From the NCBI GenBank assembly GCA_018623155.1, contig JAAZVZ010000002.1, positions 1 to 64,000 of the forward strand: a DNA stretch of 64,000 nt, in the 5' to 3' direction. The translations under genes and the position numbers were made by a program. The notes under the pieces are model-generated. The model searched no databases and was not told where the DNA came from. It saw only the letters and a list, made by a program, of their open reading frames with translations. Below, in pieces: positions 1 through 8,610 of the stretch (within the stretch, counting starts at the first letter, position 1; the number at the start of each line of letters is the position of its first letter). Source of the stretch: Glaciecola sp. GTDB taxonomy: Bacteria > Pseudomonadota > Gammaproteobacteria > Enterobacterales > Alteromonadaceae.

Positions 1-738
1 ATTGTATTCATGTACAAACATATTTTTGACAGAGAATTAGTACTACTGCCCGATACCGTTCGGGCAAGAGCGCCTAGCAGAGTGCCAACAGTACTATCTC
101 ATGAAGAAGCCATGAACATCATTGAGCACATGTCTCCAAAGTATCAACTGATGTTTTCCATACTATATGGCAGTGGATTGAGAAAAACAGAACTTCTTAA
201 GTTAAGAATAAAAGACATCGATTTTGAGAATCGCACCGTGTTTATATTCAGAGGCAAAGGAAACAAAGACAGAACCAGCCTGCTACCCAATAGGCTCATC
301 GAACCATTACAACGACAAATTAAGAACGTACATAAAATCCATGCCAAAGATCTGGCTGAAGGCTACGGTATGACAAGTTTGCCACCGAGTTTTGCAAGAA
401 AATACCCAAATGCCATCACAGAGTTTAAATGGCAATATGTATTCCCTTCTACCACACGTTGCCAACATCCCTATGATGGATACTATTGTCGACATCATCT
501 TCACAATACGGCACTGACCAAATCATTGAAGCTCGCTGTTCGCCAATCAGGTGTGAACAAACATGTCACTGCACACACCTTTCGACATTCATTTGCCACA
601 CAGTTGCTCTTATCCGGCACAGATATTCGCACGGTACAAGAACTACTTGGCCATACCGATGTGCGCACAACCCAAATTTATACCCATGTCATTGGACAAC
701 ACGTCTCGGGCGTCATCAGCCCGTTTGATAAGAATTAA
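1..738 (+). CDS. intI: Integron integrase IntI, N-terminus outside window
   Basis: Tyrosine recombinase that inserts and excises gene cassettes at attI/attC sites. The reading frame is open to base 1, so roughly the first 80 residues (the core-binding domain) lie outside; the first in-window ATG is at 10 but is probably internal. Counting from that ATG, the catalytic set is visible: R58 in GSGLRKTEL, K83/K86 in GKGNKD, H189 and R192 in HTFRHSF, H215 in LGHTD and the nucleophile Y224. The stretch LPPSFARKYPNA (about 124-135) is the extra region that separates IntI from ordinary XerC/D-type recombinases. The stop codon overlaps that of the convergent DUF5989 gene. In known integrons the cassettes lie upstream of intI, so they would be left of this window. 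Confidence 0.9.
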   Translation: MVFMYKHIFDRELVLLPDTVRARAPSRVPTVLSHEEAMNIIEHMSPKYQLMFSILYGSGLRKTELLKLRIKDIDFENRTVFIFRGKGNKDRTSLLPNRLIEPLQRQIKNVHKIHAKDLAEGYGMTSLPPSFARKYPNAITEFKWQYVFPSTTRCQHPYDGYYCRHHLHNTALTKSLKLAVRQSGVNKHVTAHTFRHSFATQLLLSGTDIRTVQELLGHTDVRTTQIYTHVIGQHVSGVISPFDKN

Positions 739-887
739 AACAGCGTGTAAATAAACCCAGCTAAACTCGATTGCTGTGTGGCTACAACTAACCCACCTAG
801 CAACACGAAAAAGATAAAAATAGGCAGTAACCACAGTTTTTTGCGATGTTTCAAAAACGCCCATAAATCAGATAAAAATTCACTCAT
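735..887 (-). CDS. DUF5989 family single-pass membrane mini-protein
   Basis: A 50-residue protein starting at the ATG at 887 (sequence begins MSEFLSDLWAFLKHRKKLW), preceded by a modest GAGTG ribosome site. An amphipathic, basic N-terminus is followed by one hydrophobic segment (about residues 20-38) and a short tail ending in FIYTLF, the typical DUF5989 layout. No function is established for this family; it is repeatedly found beside SxtJ-like proteins and carbamoyltransferases, as here. It lies 28 bases after the SxtJ-like gene and is probably the last gene of that operon. The reading frame could be extended upstream to 989, but that would add an unconvincing cysteine-rich leader and overlap the neighbour. 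Confidence 0.8.
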   Translation of the reverse strand: MSEFLSDLWAFLKHRKKLWLLPIFIFFVLLGGLVVATQQSSLAGFIYTLF

Positions 888-915
888 ATTGCACTCATTA
901 TGATAACTAGCATGA

Positions 916-1374
916 CTAAAACGGATCCTGCATGTGATTTTTGCGCATATCCTCGCGGCTACGCTTAATATAAAAACTATCAGCTTCATTTACTTGTGGA
1001 CGCTTTTGATAGGTTAACCTCTTAGTCAATTTACTAAAAAGTCCCATTGGGATCACCAAACACACATACAGTAACAGCAAAATGATTTTGGTATTGGTAT
1101 AGGCCAGCACTGAAGCAATCACCATCCAGCTGATATACACAGGATATACCGCTGGCAAATAAATCGAGCGCATCAACAACAAATACGCACTAATGTACAA
1201 GGGCCAATATGGCACTGGGCCATCTAACAACCAAGGCAACAATCCCATGAATACCAGACAAACAAAGCCACTGAATTGCCAACAAAACACGGTCAAACCG
1301 CGTTTGTCATCTTTATCACATAAAGGCAGTTGATGCTGTGTCCACCAATTATTTATTGCGTTAGTCTTTGGCAA
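916..1374 (-). CDS. SxtJ-like membrane protein
   Basis: A 152-residue protein with three to four hydrophobic segments (about residues 30-50, 55-75, 82-100 and 100-115) and a charged C-terminal tail, matching the SxtJ family named from the saxitoxin cluster, whose biochemical role is unknown. The chosen start is TTG at 1374 because an excellent AGGAGG ribosome site lies at 1381-1386, six bases upstream, inside the end of the carbamoyltransferase gene. The gene overlaps that neighbour by 14 bases, implying translational coupling. Position between a carbamoyltransferase and a DUF5989 gene strongly supports the family call; function remains inferred only as a membrane partner of the carbamoyltransferase. 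Confidence 0.75.
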   Translation of the reverse strand: MPKTNAINNWWTQHQLPLCDKDDKRGLTVFCWQFSGFVCLVFMGLLPWLLDGPVPYWPLYISAYLLLMRSIYLPAVYPVYISWMVIASVLAYTNTKIILLLLYVCLVIPMGLFSKLTKRLTYQKRPQVNEADSFYIKRSREDMRKNHMQDPF

Positions 1375-3145
1375 ATGTCACCTCCTGCGCCCGTTGCATG
1401 ACTGCATCCGGCATAGCTTGTTTATCGAGCAGCACACCATCCATGTACAGATAATCCATTTCAGTCGCCAAAAAACAGCGGATCGCGTCACTCGGTGTGC
1501 ACACAGGCGGTTCCCCGCGCACGTTGAAAGACGTATTGATCAACACCGGCACGCCTGTTTTGGCATAAAATGCCGCCAAGACCTGATGTACCGGCTGAGA
1601 CGAATGCACGGTTTGTACTCGCGCACTGCCATCGACATGGGTAATCGCAGGTAGCACCGATTGTTTATCTGACTGGACTTGCGCTACCATCAGCATATAA
1701 GGGCTATAGGTGATATCGCAAAACCAATCCGCAACATGGGCATCCATCACAATCGGGGCAAAGGGGCGAAAGGATTCGCGTTGTTTGATTTTTAAATTCA
1801 TCACCGACTGCATTTTTGGGTCACGCGGATCACCCAAAATCGAGCGATGCCCCAACGCTCTAGGGCCAAATTCCATCCGACCAGTAAAATACCCCACTAC
1901 GGCTTGTTCCGTTAACAAGTGCGCCACCCCCTCTGCGGTCACATCCGCTCGAAACTGCACGCCCCATTCTGCACAAGCTTGTTCGATATCATCTTGAGTA
2001 AACGTCGGACCGAGCTGACTGCCCTGCATGCTATCTTGTGGCGACGGTGATGTGTTGATTTCACGCGTTACCAAGCCAGACTGATACGAATACTCGAGTG
2101 CTGCCCCTAGCGCACCACCGGCATCGCCTGCCGCAGGCTGTACAAATATCTCATCAAATCCAGCCTCGCGGAGTAACCGCCCATTTGCGACGCAATTCAG
2201 TGCCACGCCCCCGGCTAGACATAGATGAGTCTGCCCTGTCTGGGCTTTGAGATGCATCGCCATTGCCAGCACCACTTCTTCGGTCACTTGTTGAATGGAA
2301 GCCGCGAGATCTTTGTGTTTTTGTTGTAAAGGCGCATCGTGCGCAAGGGCGGGACCATCAAACAGCGCACAAAATGCCTGATTGACCATGCGCTCGCCCA
2401 CCATAAAATCAAAATAATCCAGATTCAGCGCAAAACTCCCATCGGCTTTGATATCAATGAGATGACGTTTGATAATATCGGCGTACACGGGTTTGCCATA
2501 CGGCGCTAGCCCCATCAACTTGTACTCTCCCGCGTTGACCTTAAAGCCACAATAATAGGTAAATGCCGAATACAACAGTCCCAAAGAATGCGGAAAATGC
2601 AGCTCCCACAGTGGACTGAGGCATTGACCCTCACCAATCCACGCACTGGTCGTCGCCCATTCACCGACCCCATCTAAGCACAACACCACGGCTTGCTCAA
2701 ACGGTGAGGGATAAAACGCAGACGCCGCGTGTGATAGATGATGTTCGGAAAACGCAATGGGAGGCAAAGTTGCCTTTTTATCCAGTCCAGCCAGCGTCCG
2801 GCACTCTCGCCTTAGCAGCTGCTTAAAATAGAGTTTTTCTTTGAGCCAGATGGGCAATGCGCGACTGAAACTGATAAACCCTCGCGGGGAATGGGCAAGG
2901 TAAGTCTCTAACAAACGCTCAAATTTGAGCAGTGGCTTGTCATAAAAGACAATTGCATCGCAATCACTGAGTAAGACATCGGCCTCGGCTAAACAATAGG
3001 CAATGGCTTGGGAAGGAAATGACGCATCGTGTTTGATTCGGCTAAAGCGTTCTTCTTGCGCTGCGGCCACAATCACACCGTCGCAAATAATGGCGGCGGC
3101 ACTGTCGTGATAAAAAGCGGAGATCCCAAGCACGTATTGCGACAT
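1361..3145 (-). CDS. Carbamoyltransferase, NodU/CmcH (SxtI-like) family
   Basis: 594-residue enzyme predicted to transfer a carbamoyl group from carbamoyl phosphate (through a carbamoyl-adenylate) to a hydroxyl of a sugar or secondary metabolite. The N-terminal Kae1/TobZ-like half shows GISAFYHDSAA (residues 7-17), EERFSRIKHD (31-40), EHHLSHAASAFY, LDGVGEW and LAGGVALNCVANG. The C-terminal half shows EFGPRALGHRSIL, QRESFRPFAP and INTSFNVRGEP, the family's signature blocks. ATG at 3145 is chosen by the family N-terminus; a longer frame begins with GTG at 3199 but has no ribosome site. It heads a minus-strand operon with SxtJ-like and DUF5989 genes and is divergent from two SGNH hydrolases. The substrate cannot be read from sequence. 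Confidence 0.92.
   Translation of the reverse strand: MSQYVLGISAFYHDSAAAIICDGVIVAAAQEERFSRIKHDASFPSQAIAYCLAEADVLLSDCDAIVFYDKPLLKFERLLETYLAHSPRGFISFSRALPIWLKEKLYFKQLLRRECRTLAGLDKKATLPPIAFSEHHLSHAASAFYPSPFEQAVVLCLDGVGEWATTSAWIGEGQCLSPLWELHFPHSLGLLYSAFTYYCGFKVNAGEYKLMGLAPYGKPVYADIIKRHLIDIKADGSFALNLDYFDFMVGERMVNQAFCALFDGPALAHDAPLQQKHKDLAASIQQVTEEVVLAMAMHLKAQTGQTHLCLAGGVALNCVANGRLLREAGFDEIFVQPAAGDAGGALGAALEYSYQSGLVTREINTSPSPQDSMQGSQLGPTFTQDDIEQACAEWGVQFRADVTAEGVAHLLTEQAVVGYFTGRMEFGPRALGHRSILGDPRDPKMQSVMNLKIKQRESFRPFAPIVMDAHVADWFCDITYSPYMLMVAQVQSDKQSVLPAITHVDGSARVQTVHSSQPVHQVLAAFYAKTGVPVLINTSFNVRGEPPVCTPSDAIRCFLATEMDYLYMDGVLLDKQAMPDAVMQRAQEVTFAKD
1375..1386 (-). promoter_or_regulatory. Strong ribosome binding site that fixes a TTG start
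   Basis: On the minus strand AGGAGGTGACAT directly precedes the TTG at 1374. The near-perfect Shine-Dalgarno core at six-base spacing is the reason to accept the unusual TTG start of the SxtJ-like gene, and it lies inside the last codons of the upstream carbamoyltransferase. Confidence 0.75.
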
Positions 3146-3284
3146 GAATGTTATTATTGGTTTTGTCGGTCTGATAAGTCTATTGTGCCACGCTTGCACA
3201 AAAAGGTTAATCTTTTGTTGTGATTTTGTAATGCTCTGATTATCCTAACAGCATGTAAAGCATAATAATTAAAATACCCATTAC

Positions 3285-5093
3285 ATGCGCAAACTTGCCT
3301 TTTACCTCATTGCCATCTTCGTCATTCCACTGCTGCTACTGTTGTCTGCGGAAGGCTTATTACGTCTGGTTGGCTTTGGCCAATCCACTCCGCTCGTCGT
3401 GCCGGTCAAAGGGCAAGCGGGTTATGTCATGCCCAACCCTAACCTCATCCAGCGCTTTGTCTTACATCCTGCTCACGCGCCTGCAGTGGCGCCCGATACG
3501 CAGTATTTTTTGAAGCAAAAACCAGCCGATACCTTGCGTATTATCACCCTAGGCGGCTCATCCATGGCCGGTTTCCCCTATGGACGGTTTGGCGCACCTG
3601 CCGCCTTCTTACAACAGCGAGTTACAGGCTTGTATCCGGACAAAAATATCGAAGTCATCAACCTTGCCATGTCATCCATCAATAGCTACGCACTGCGCGA
3701 TATAGCACATGAAGTGGTGACGCTTGCGCCAGATGCCGTGTATATCTATGCTGGGCATAATGAATATCTTGGCGTCATGGGGGTGGGTTCTTCTTATGCC
3801 GGCTTAGGTGGTCACCGACTCAACACGCTGTATTTATCAGTCAAACAGTGGCGATTAACGCAGCTTATCGTGTCTTTGATCAGCACATCACCTACAGACA
3901 ATAAACCTAACAATGCCCGCACCGTCATGGCCAGTGTTGCCCAAAATCGCAATATCGCCTTTGACAGCCCTGCCTATCATCGCGGGATTGAGCAATATCG
4001 GGATAACATGCGCAAGGTCTTAGCCACCTTTAATGCTGAGGATATTCAGGTATATTTGTCGACCCTAGCGGCCAATGATAAAAACCAAGCCCCTTTTGCG
4101 GATAGCTATGCATTGAACGACACTGACAGTGCGAAACTTGACAGTACAAATCTTGACACGCTAAAAGCCTTACACAAGCAACATCCCTTCCATGCCACGG
4201 TGAATTTTCGCCTTGCGCAAGCTTATTTGGAAAATGGGGACACTCAGCTGGCGCATCAGCATTTTGGCTTAGCAAAAGATTATGATGCCTTGCGCTTTCG
4301 TGCCCCTGGCGAGATTAATATTGTCATCTCTGAGCTGGCAGAGCGCTTTGATAAAACTTATCTCGTTGATGGTGCGGATATGCTGCGCAGACAATCAAAA
4401 GATGGCATTGTCGGGTTGGATCTGATGCACGAACATCTGCATCCCAATGCCAAGGGGTATTTTTTCTTAGCCGAAAGTGCGCTGATGATCATGCAGCGCC
4501 ATTTGCTACTGCCCAAAGTTAACACAATTGCCAGCGCCAATGCCGCTTGGCATCATCGCTTCATCAATCCTGCTGACGAGTATCTGGCCAAAGTCAAAAT
4601 CGCACGATTGACATCCGATTACCCGTTTGTCCCTCAAGCGGTACCCGTACCTGAGTTCACACCGACAAATACAGAAGAAAAGCTCGGCGCTGCCCGTCTA
4701 ACGCAAAACAACTGGCTCGGCCAGCAACAACAGCTGCTCAACCATTACCAAACCAAACAAGATTATTTGAGTGCGGCCAATGTGGCAGCCAGTCTGTTTT
4801 ATGCCCTGCCCTATAATCCTGACATGGCTTGGTTTGCCGCCAATCTGTATAAACAGGCCGGTAGTTTTGATTATGCGCGCTATTTTGCCCGTCGCGTGAC
4901 TGAGATACAGCCGCAAAAGCTGGAAGCGCGATTATTATTCGCTGAGATGCTGTTTAATCAAAGAGATTTTGCAGGCGCCAAAGCACAGCTTGAGGAAGCT
5001 TTACTTATTGAACCAACACATGAACCGACTAAACAGTATATTGAGCAGGTGGAGCAGCTGATGCAAACTGACGTTTCTAATGAGAGCAAGTGA
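3285..5093 (+). CDS. Membrane-anchored SGNH/GDSL hydrolase with TPR tail (paralogue 1)
   Basis: 602 residues. An N-terminal hydrophobic segment (about 4-21) acts as signal anchor, so the enzyme should face the periplasm. The SGNH hydrolase blocks are present: GGSS (90-93) with the likely nucleophile serine, the asparagine region around NLAMSSIN (126-133), GHNEYLG (157-163) and EHLHPNAKGY (383-392) with the catalytic histidine. A TPR-like insert (about 303-340) sits between blocks and further TPR-like helices occupy 480-590. Such enzymes deacylate or acyl-transfer on glycans or lipids; the substrate is unknown. No clear Shine-Dalgarno is seen at the ATG. It is divergent from the carbamoyltransferase and followed directly by a paralogue, suggesting a common pathway. 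Confidence 0.82.
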   Translation: MRKLAFYLIAIFVIPLLLLLSAEGLLRLVGFGQSTPLVVPVKGQAGYVMPNPNLIQRFVLHPAHAPAVAPDTQYFLKQKPADTLRIITLGGSSMAGFPYGRFGAPAAFLQQRVTGLYPDKNIEVINLAMSSINSYALRDIAHEVVTLAPDAVYIYAGHNEYLGVMGVGSSYAGLGGHRLNTLYLSVKQWRLTQLIVSLISTSPTDNKPNNARTVMASVAQNRNIAFDSPAYHRGIEQYRDNMRKVLATFNAEDIQVYLSTLAANDKNQAPFADSYALNDTDSAKLDSTNLDTLKALHKQHPFHATVNFRLAQAYLENGDTQLAHQHFGLAKDYDALRFRAPGEINIVISELAERFDKTYLVDGADMLRRQSKDGIVGLDLMHEHLHPNAKGYFFLAESALMIMQRHLLLPKVNTIASANAAWHHRFINPADEYLAKVKIARLTSDYPFVPQAVPVPEFTPTNTEEKLGAARLTQNNWLGQQQQLLNHYQTKQDYLSAANVAASLFYALPYNPDMAWFAANLYKQAGSFDYARYFARRVTEIQPQKLEARLLFAEMLFNQRDFAGAKAQLEEALLIEPTHEPTKQYIEQVEQLMQTDVSNESK

Positions 5094-5094
5094 T

Positions 5095-6792
5095 ATGACA
5101 ACTCGCTCAAAAACCTGGTTATTTCGTTTCATCGCCATCTTAATCCCGTTTGCATTTGTCGGCTTAATCGAATTATCGTTGCGTCTTGTTGGCTTTGGTC
5201 ATAGCACTCCGTTATTCATACCCAACCCAGCTCACCCAGATTATCTATTAACACGTCCCGATGTGGTCAAACGCTATTTTCCATTTCAGGACAATGTGCC
5301 TAATGTCACACTTGAGCCGCATTTTTTTCTAAAAGACAAACCCAATAACGGTGTGCGCATCTTTGTCCAAGGAGGGTCAACCGCCGCAGGCTATCCCTAC
5401 GGATTAGGCGCATCCATTGCGGGCATGCTAGAACATCGTCTGCGCGCGTCACTACCAGGCAAGCATGTAGAAGTAGTCAATACCGCACTTTCTGCGGTCA
5501 ATAGCTATACGTTGCTGGATTTTGCAGATGAGATCATTGCTCAGCAACCCGATGCGGTATTGATTTATGCTGGTCACAACGAGTATCTGGGCTTGCTTGG
5601 CTCAGGTTCGCGTTTTGCCATTGCCGATAGCCACGCAGTAACCTTGTTACAGCTTGCACTCAAAGACTGGCGGATCTACCAGCTTATTCAATGGCTGGTG
5701 GCTGAACTGTCGTCCACCACAGCTGATACAAAAGCCTCTAACGGAACCTCCTCTCGCACGGTTATGGCGCAAGTTGCGCAAACCCAAAACATTAAATATG
5801 GCACTGAGGCCTTTGCTGCGGGGAAAACCCAATTTAAAGACAACCTGACGTTACTGCTTGATAAATACCAACAAGCCAATATCCCAGTATTCATCAGCAC
5901 CATTGCCAGTAATGAAAAAGACTTTGCACCTTTTGTTTCTGCGCCTCTCAGCGCAGAACACACGAAATTGCTGAAGGAGCTCCCCAATAGTTATGCCTCA
6001 TTAGCAAAACAAGCAGATACAGCCACACACGCAGCGCTTGCCTATCAACTCGGGCAGTTCTGTTTGGCTACGCGTCAAACCTGCGCTCAGGCATGGTTTA
6101 GCAAAGCCAGAGATTACGATGCATTGCGCTTTCGCGCCCCGTCGCACGTCAATGACATCATTCGCAGCTTTGCCGATAAGCAGGTATTTATCGTGGATAG
6201 CGAAGCGCGATTGCGCGGCCGAGATCCCCAGGGTTTTATTGGCAACAACGTCATGCTCGAACATTTGCACCCCAATGTGTCTGGGTATTTTGTCATAGCC
6301 AACGCCTTCTATGACCGTCTGGTGGAAAGCGAGGTATTTGACAACATCCGTACCATTGACGTCAATACTGCGTGGCAACGTCGGCCAATTATTCCTGCCG
6401 AAGAATACGCGGGATTTGCGGATGTACAGGTACTGATGTCAGATTATCCTTTTACCGATTTTCCCCAGCCCGTTAAGTTGCCCGCGCCAAGTAACGCCGA
6501 TCAGCACTTTGGTTTACTCAAACATCGAAAAGAGCTTGATTGGCTAGGCATGATGAAACAAGCTCAGCGTTATTATATCAATCAAAAAGACACGCAAATG
6601 GTCACTAAGGTAACGCAAATTATCGCCGACGCCCTGCCCCATGATCCAATGGCGAATCTAAAAGCTGGGCAGTATCTAGCGCAAGCTGAACGCTTTGCTG
6701 AGGCGGTATATTATTATGAACGAGCACAACGTGCGGGGGCGTTGCAGCTTGAGCAGACGATTGCAACACTTAAGACGAAAAGCCAGATGTAA
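5095..6792 (+). CDS. Membrane-anchored SGNH/GDSL hydrolase with TPR tail (paralogue 2)
   Basis: 565 residues, same architecture as the preceding gene and clearly a tandem duplicate: N-terminal anchor (about 9-27) followed by LRLVGFGHSTPL, GGST (93-96), GHNEYLG, the shared DYDALRFRAP segment and EHLHPNVSGY with the catalytic histidine. The nucleophile block is GGST rather than GGSS. The TPR-like C-terminal part is shorter than in paralogue 1. The ATG at 5095 lies one base after the upstream stop, so translation is probably coupled; an in-frame ATG at 5080 overlaps the upstream gene and is less likely. Substrate unknown; context suggests action on the product of the carbamoyltransferase pathway, which is inference. 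Confidence 0.82.
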   Translation: MTTRSKTWLFRFIAILIPFAFVGLIELSLRLVGFGHSTPLFIPNPAHPDYLLTRPDVVKRYFPFQDNVPNVTLEPHFFLKDKPNNGVRIFVQGGSTAAGYPYGLGASIAGMLEHRLRASLPGKHVEVVNTALSAVNSYTLLDFADEIIAQQPDAVLIYAGHNEYLGLLGSGSRFAIADSHAVTLLQLALKDWRIYQLIQWLVAELSSTTADTKASNGTSSRTVMAQVAQTQNIKYGTEAFAAGKTQFKDNLTLLLDKYQQANIPVFISTIASNEKDFAPFVSAPLSAEHTKLLKELPNSYASLAKQADTATHAALAYQLGQFCLATRQTCAQAWFSKARDYDALRFRAPSHVNDIIRSFADKQVFIVDSEARLRGRDPQGFIGNNVMLEHLHPNVSGYFVIANAFYDRLVESEVFDNIRTIDVNTAWQRRPIIPAEEYAGFADVQVLMSDYPFTDFPQPVKLPAPSNADQHFGLLKHRKELDWLGMMKQAQRYYINQKDTQMVTKVTQIIADALPHDPMANLKAGQYLAQAERFAEAVYYYERAQRAGALQLEQTIATLKTKSQM

Positions 6793-6836
6793 TTCACCTC
6801 CTGGTTTGTTATGGTAGTGCTTTCACGGAGGAACTC

Positions 6837-8579
6837 ATGCACAAGCACATTTACACGCTTATTTTTACCCTATTAGCGCTATTTGCCTCATTTTCAAGTC
6901 TATCAGCGACTCTACATATCACCGTCAAAGGCATTGAAACGCCCAGCTTATTTGTCATAGGTGAATCGGCACCATTGTCTATGACCAAGCCAACGCCCAT
7001 GATACGCCACAAAGACGGCTTTAAACTTAGCCTATGGTTACCTGAAGTGGCCGTGGGTGAGCGTGTGCGCCTTAAATTTGCTCAAGTTAAACAAACCGAC
7101 TTACTCTCACCACCCGAAATCATTGCCGAATCGCTGCAGGGCTTTCGTCAAGTCAAACTCACAGATGAGCACACCTATTCCTCACACACCTATGGCGTGC
7201 CGGACCCACTGGCATTTTCAGATGTAGATACGTTTACGCCTGCGCAACTGCAAGCGGATTTAGCTATTTTGAATGACGTGCTTGAAACTTTGCATCCTGG
7301 ACTGAATCGCTACATGAGCGACAGTCAGTGGTCTGCCCACAAGGCTTCACTGGCCCAACAATTCAAACAACCCATGAGTGTCAAAGACACCTACCTTGCG
7401 ATCACGCGCTACGTCGCTGCCATCCAATGTGGTCATACGCATACTGGCATCTATAACCAATCGGCGTTTATCGATCAGCTCTTACAAGGCGCTCCAGACA
7501 AACTGCCGTTCTTGTTTGATAACCAAGACGGACGCTGGTATCTGACACACAATGTGTCAGGCAAAAGTTTGCTCAAACCCGGCACTGAAATTTTAGCCAT
7601 CAACGATCAGCCCATCGCAGACATCATCCATACTATATACCCTTATATGAGTGCAGATGGTGCTAATGACGCCCATCGTCATGCCCAGATCGCCCTACAC
7701 CCTGTCAGTACATGGCAAATGTTTGATGCGTATTTTCCATTACTGTTTGGCCAAGCTGATACGCCATATCGTCTAAAAGTGCGCTTAGCCAACAGCAACA
7801 AGCCTTTATTTATCAATGTGGATGCGGTCACCCTCGCTGAACGCACACGTCGCCTAGAAGCCTTAGCACTGCCAGAAATGGATATTAACCAAAGCTGGTC
7901 CTATCGTATTCAAAAAGACGGTTCTGGCTATCTACGCATCGGTACTTACGCCACCTACAAAATGTCGTTAGACTGGCAAGCTTTTTATGCAGAAGCGTTT
8001 GCGGCATTTGCAGCAGCCGATGTCGAACACATCATTGTCGATATTCGTGGTAACGGCGGCGGGATGGATATTGCTCGCTTAACCTTAGATGCGTACTTGG
8101 GCCTGACGGATTTACCCGACCAATGGACGCACATGAGCAAGTACCAGGTGGTGCCCGAGCATTTGCGCTCTTATCTCAATACGTGGGATAACAGTGTGTT
8201 AGATATCTCTGAATGGACGCAAGCAGCAAGCAATAGCGTGCTTGATGGATACCAAGCTGTCTCACCGACTCAGCCTGAGCTACCCGTTGTCGAATCCCCC
8301 TTCACTGGCAAGATCAGTTTGTGGGTGGACGGCACCAACTCGTCGGCCACTTTCTATCAAGCTGTTGCGTATCAAGGCCATCCCAGAGTGGAGATTATTG
8401 GTGAGCCTACCGGGGGTAACTTACGTGGCATCAATGGCGGGGCAATGTTCTTTTTGACGCTACCTAACACGCAAATCGGAGTCGATATTCCCCTGTTTGC
8501 GTCGTTTCCTAAGGATGTTGATTTAAGCACGGTACCTAACCGTGGCGTGATACCTGAAAGCACAAAAAAAGGCGTATAA
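6837..8579 (+). CDS. Secreted S41 family peptidase
   Basis: 580 residues with a cleavable-looking signal peptide (about 1-25, ending LSA) and a good CGGAGGA ribosome site nine bases upstream. After an N-terminal beta-rich region, residues about 140-330 contain the S41 N-terminal helices and a PDZ-like stretch (KPGTEILAINDQPI). The C-terminal protease core shows VDIRGNGGG, GTNSSATFYQA with the likely catalytic serine at 502 or 503, and GEPTGGNLRG. The GEPTGGN block lacks the lysine of the CtpA Ser/Lys type, placing it with the tricorn-like S41 subgroup that uses a Ser-His-Ser-Glu set. It starts 44 bases after the SGNH pair, but its own ribosome site and unrelated function leave co-transcription uncertain. 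Substrate unknown. Confidence 0.8.
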   Translation: MHKHIYTLIFTLLALFASFSSLSATLHITVKGIETPSLFVIGESAPLSMTKPTPMIRHKDGFKLSLWLPEVAVGERVRLKFAQVKQTDLLSPPEIIAESLQGFRQVKLTDEHTYSSHTYGVPDPLAFSDVDTFTPAQLQADLAILNDVLETLHPGLNRYMSDSQWSAHKASLAQQFKQPMSVKDTYLAITRYVAAIQCGHTHTGIYNQSAFIDQLLQGAPDKLPFLFDNQDGRWYLTHNVSGKSLLKPGTEILAINDQPIADIIHTIYPYMSADGANDAHRHAQIALHPVSTWQMFDAYFPLLFGQADTPYRLKVRLANSNKPLFINVDAVTLAERTRRLEALALPEMDINQSWSYRIQKDGSGYLRIGTYATYKMSLDWQAFYAEAFAAFAAADVEHIIVDIRGNGGGMDIARLTLDAYLGLTDLPDQWTHMSKYQVVPEHLRSYLNTWDNSVLDISEWTQAASNSVLDGYQAVSPTQPELPVVESPFTGKISLWVDGTNSSATFYQAVAYQGHPRVEIIGEPTGGNLRGINGGAMFFLTLPNTQIGVDIPLFASFPKDVDLSTVPNRGVIPESTKKGV

Positions 8580-8594
8580 TAACGCCCTTTTCTT
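8564..8594. terminator. Bidirectional terminator between S41 peptidase and lipoprotein genes
   Basis: GGCGT (8571-8575) pairs with ACGCC (8582-8586), extended by an A-run on the left and T-run on the right with a one-base bulge. The stem overlaps the stop codon of the S41 peptidase. A/T tails on both sides suit termination of both convergent genes. Confidence 0.65.
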
Positions 8595-8610
8595 TTAGCA
8601 GATAATACGG

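Noticed and set aside
739-1360. Possible integron cassettes or attC sites downstream of intI
   Set aside because: The DNA directly after intI is filled by the DUF5989 and SxtJ-like genes, and no attC-like imperfect palindrome was recognised; cassettes normally lie on the other side of intI.
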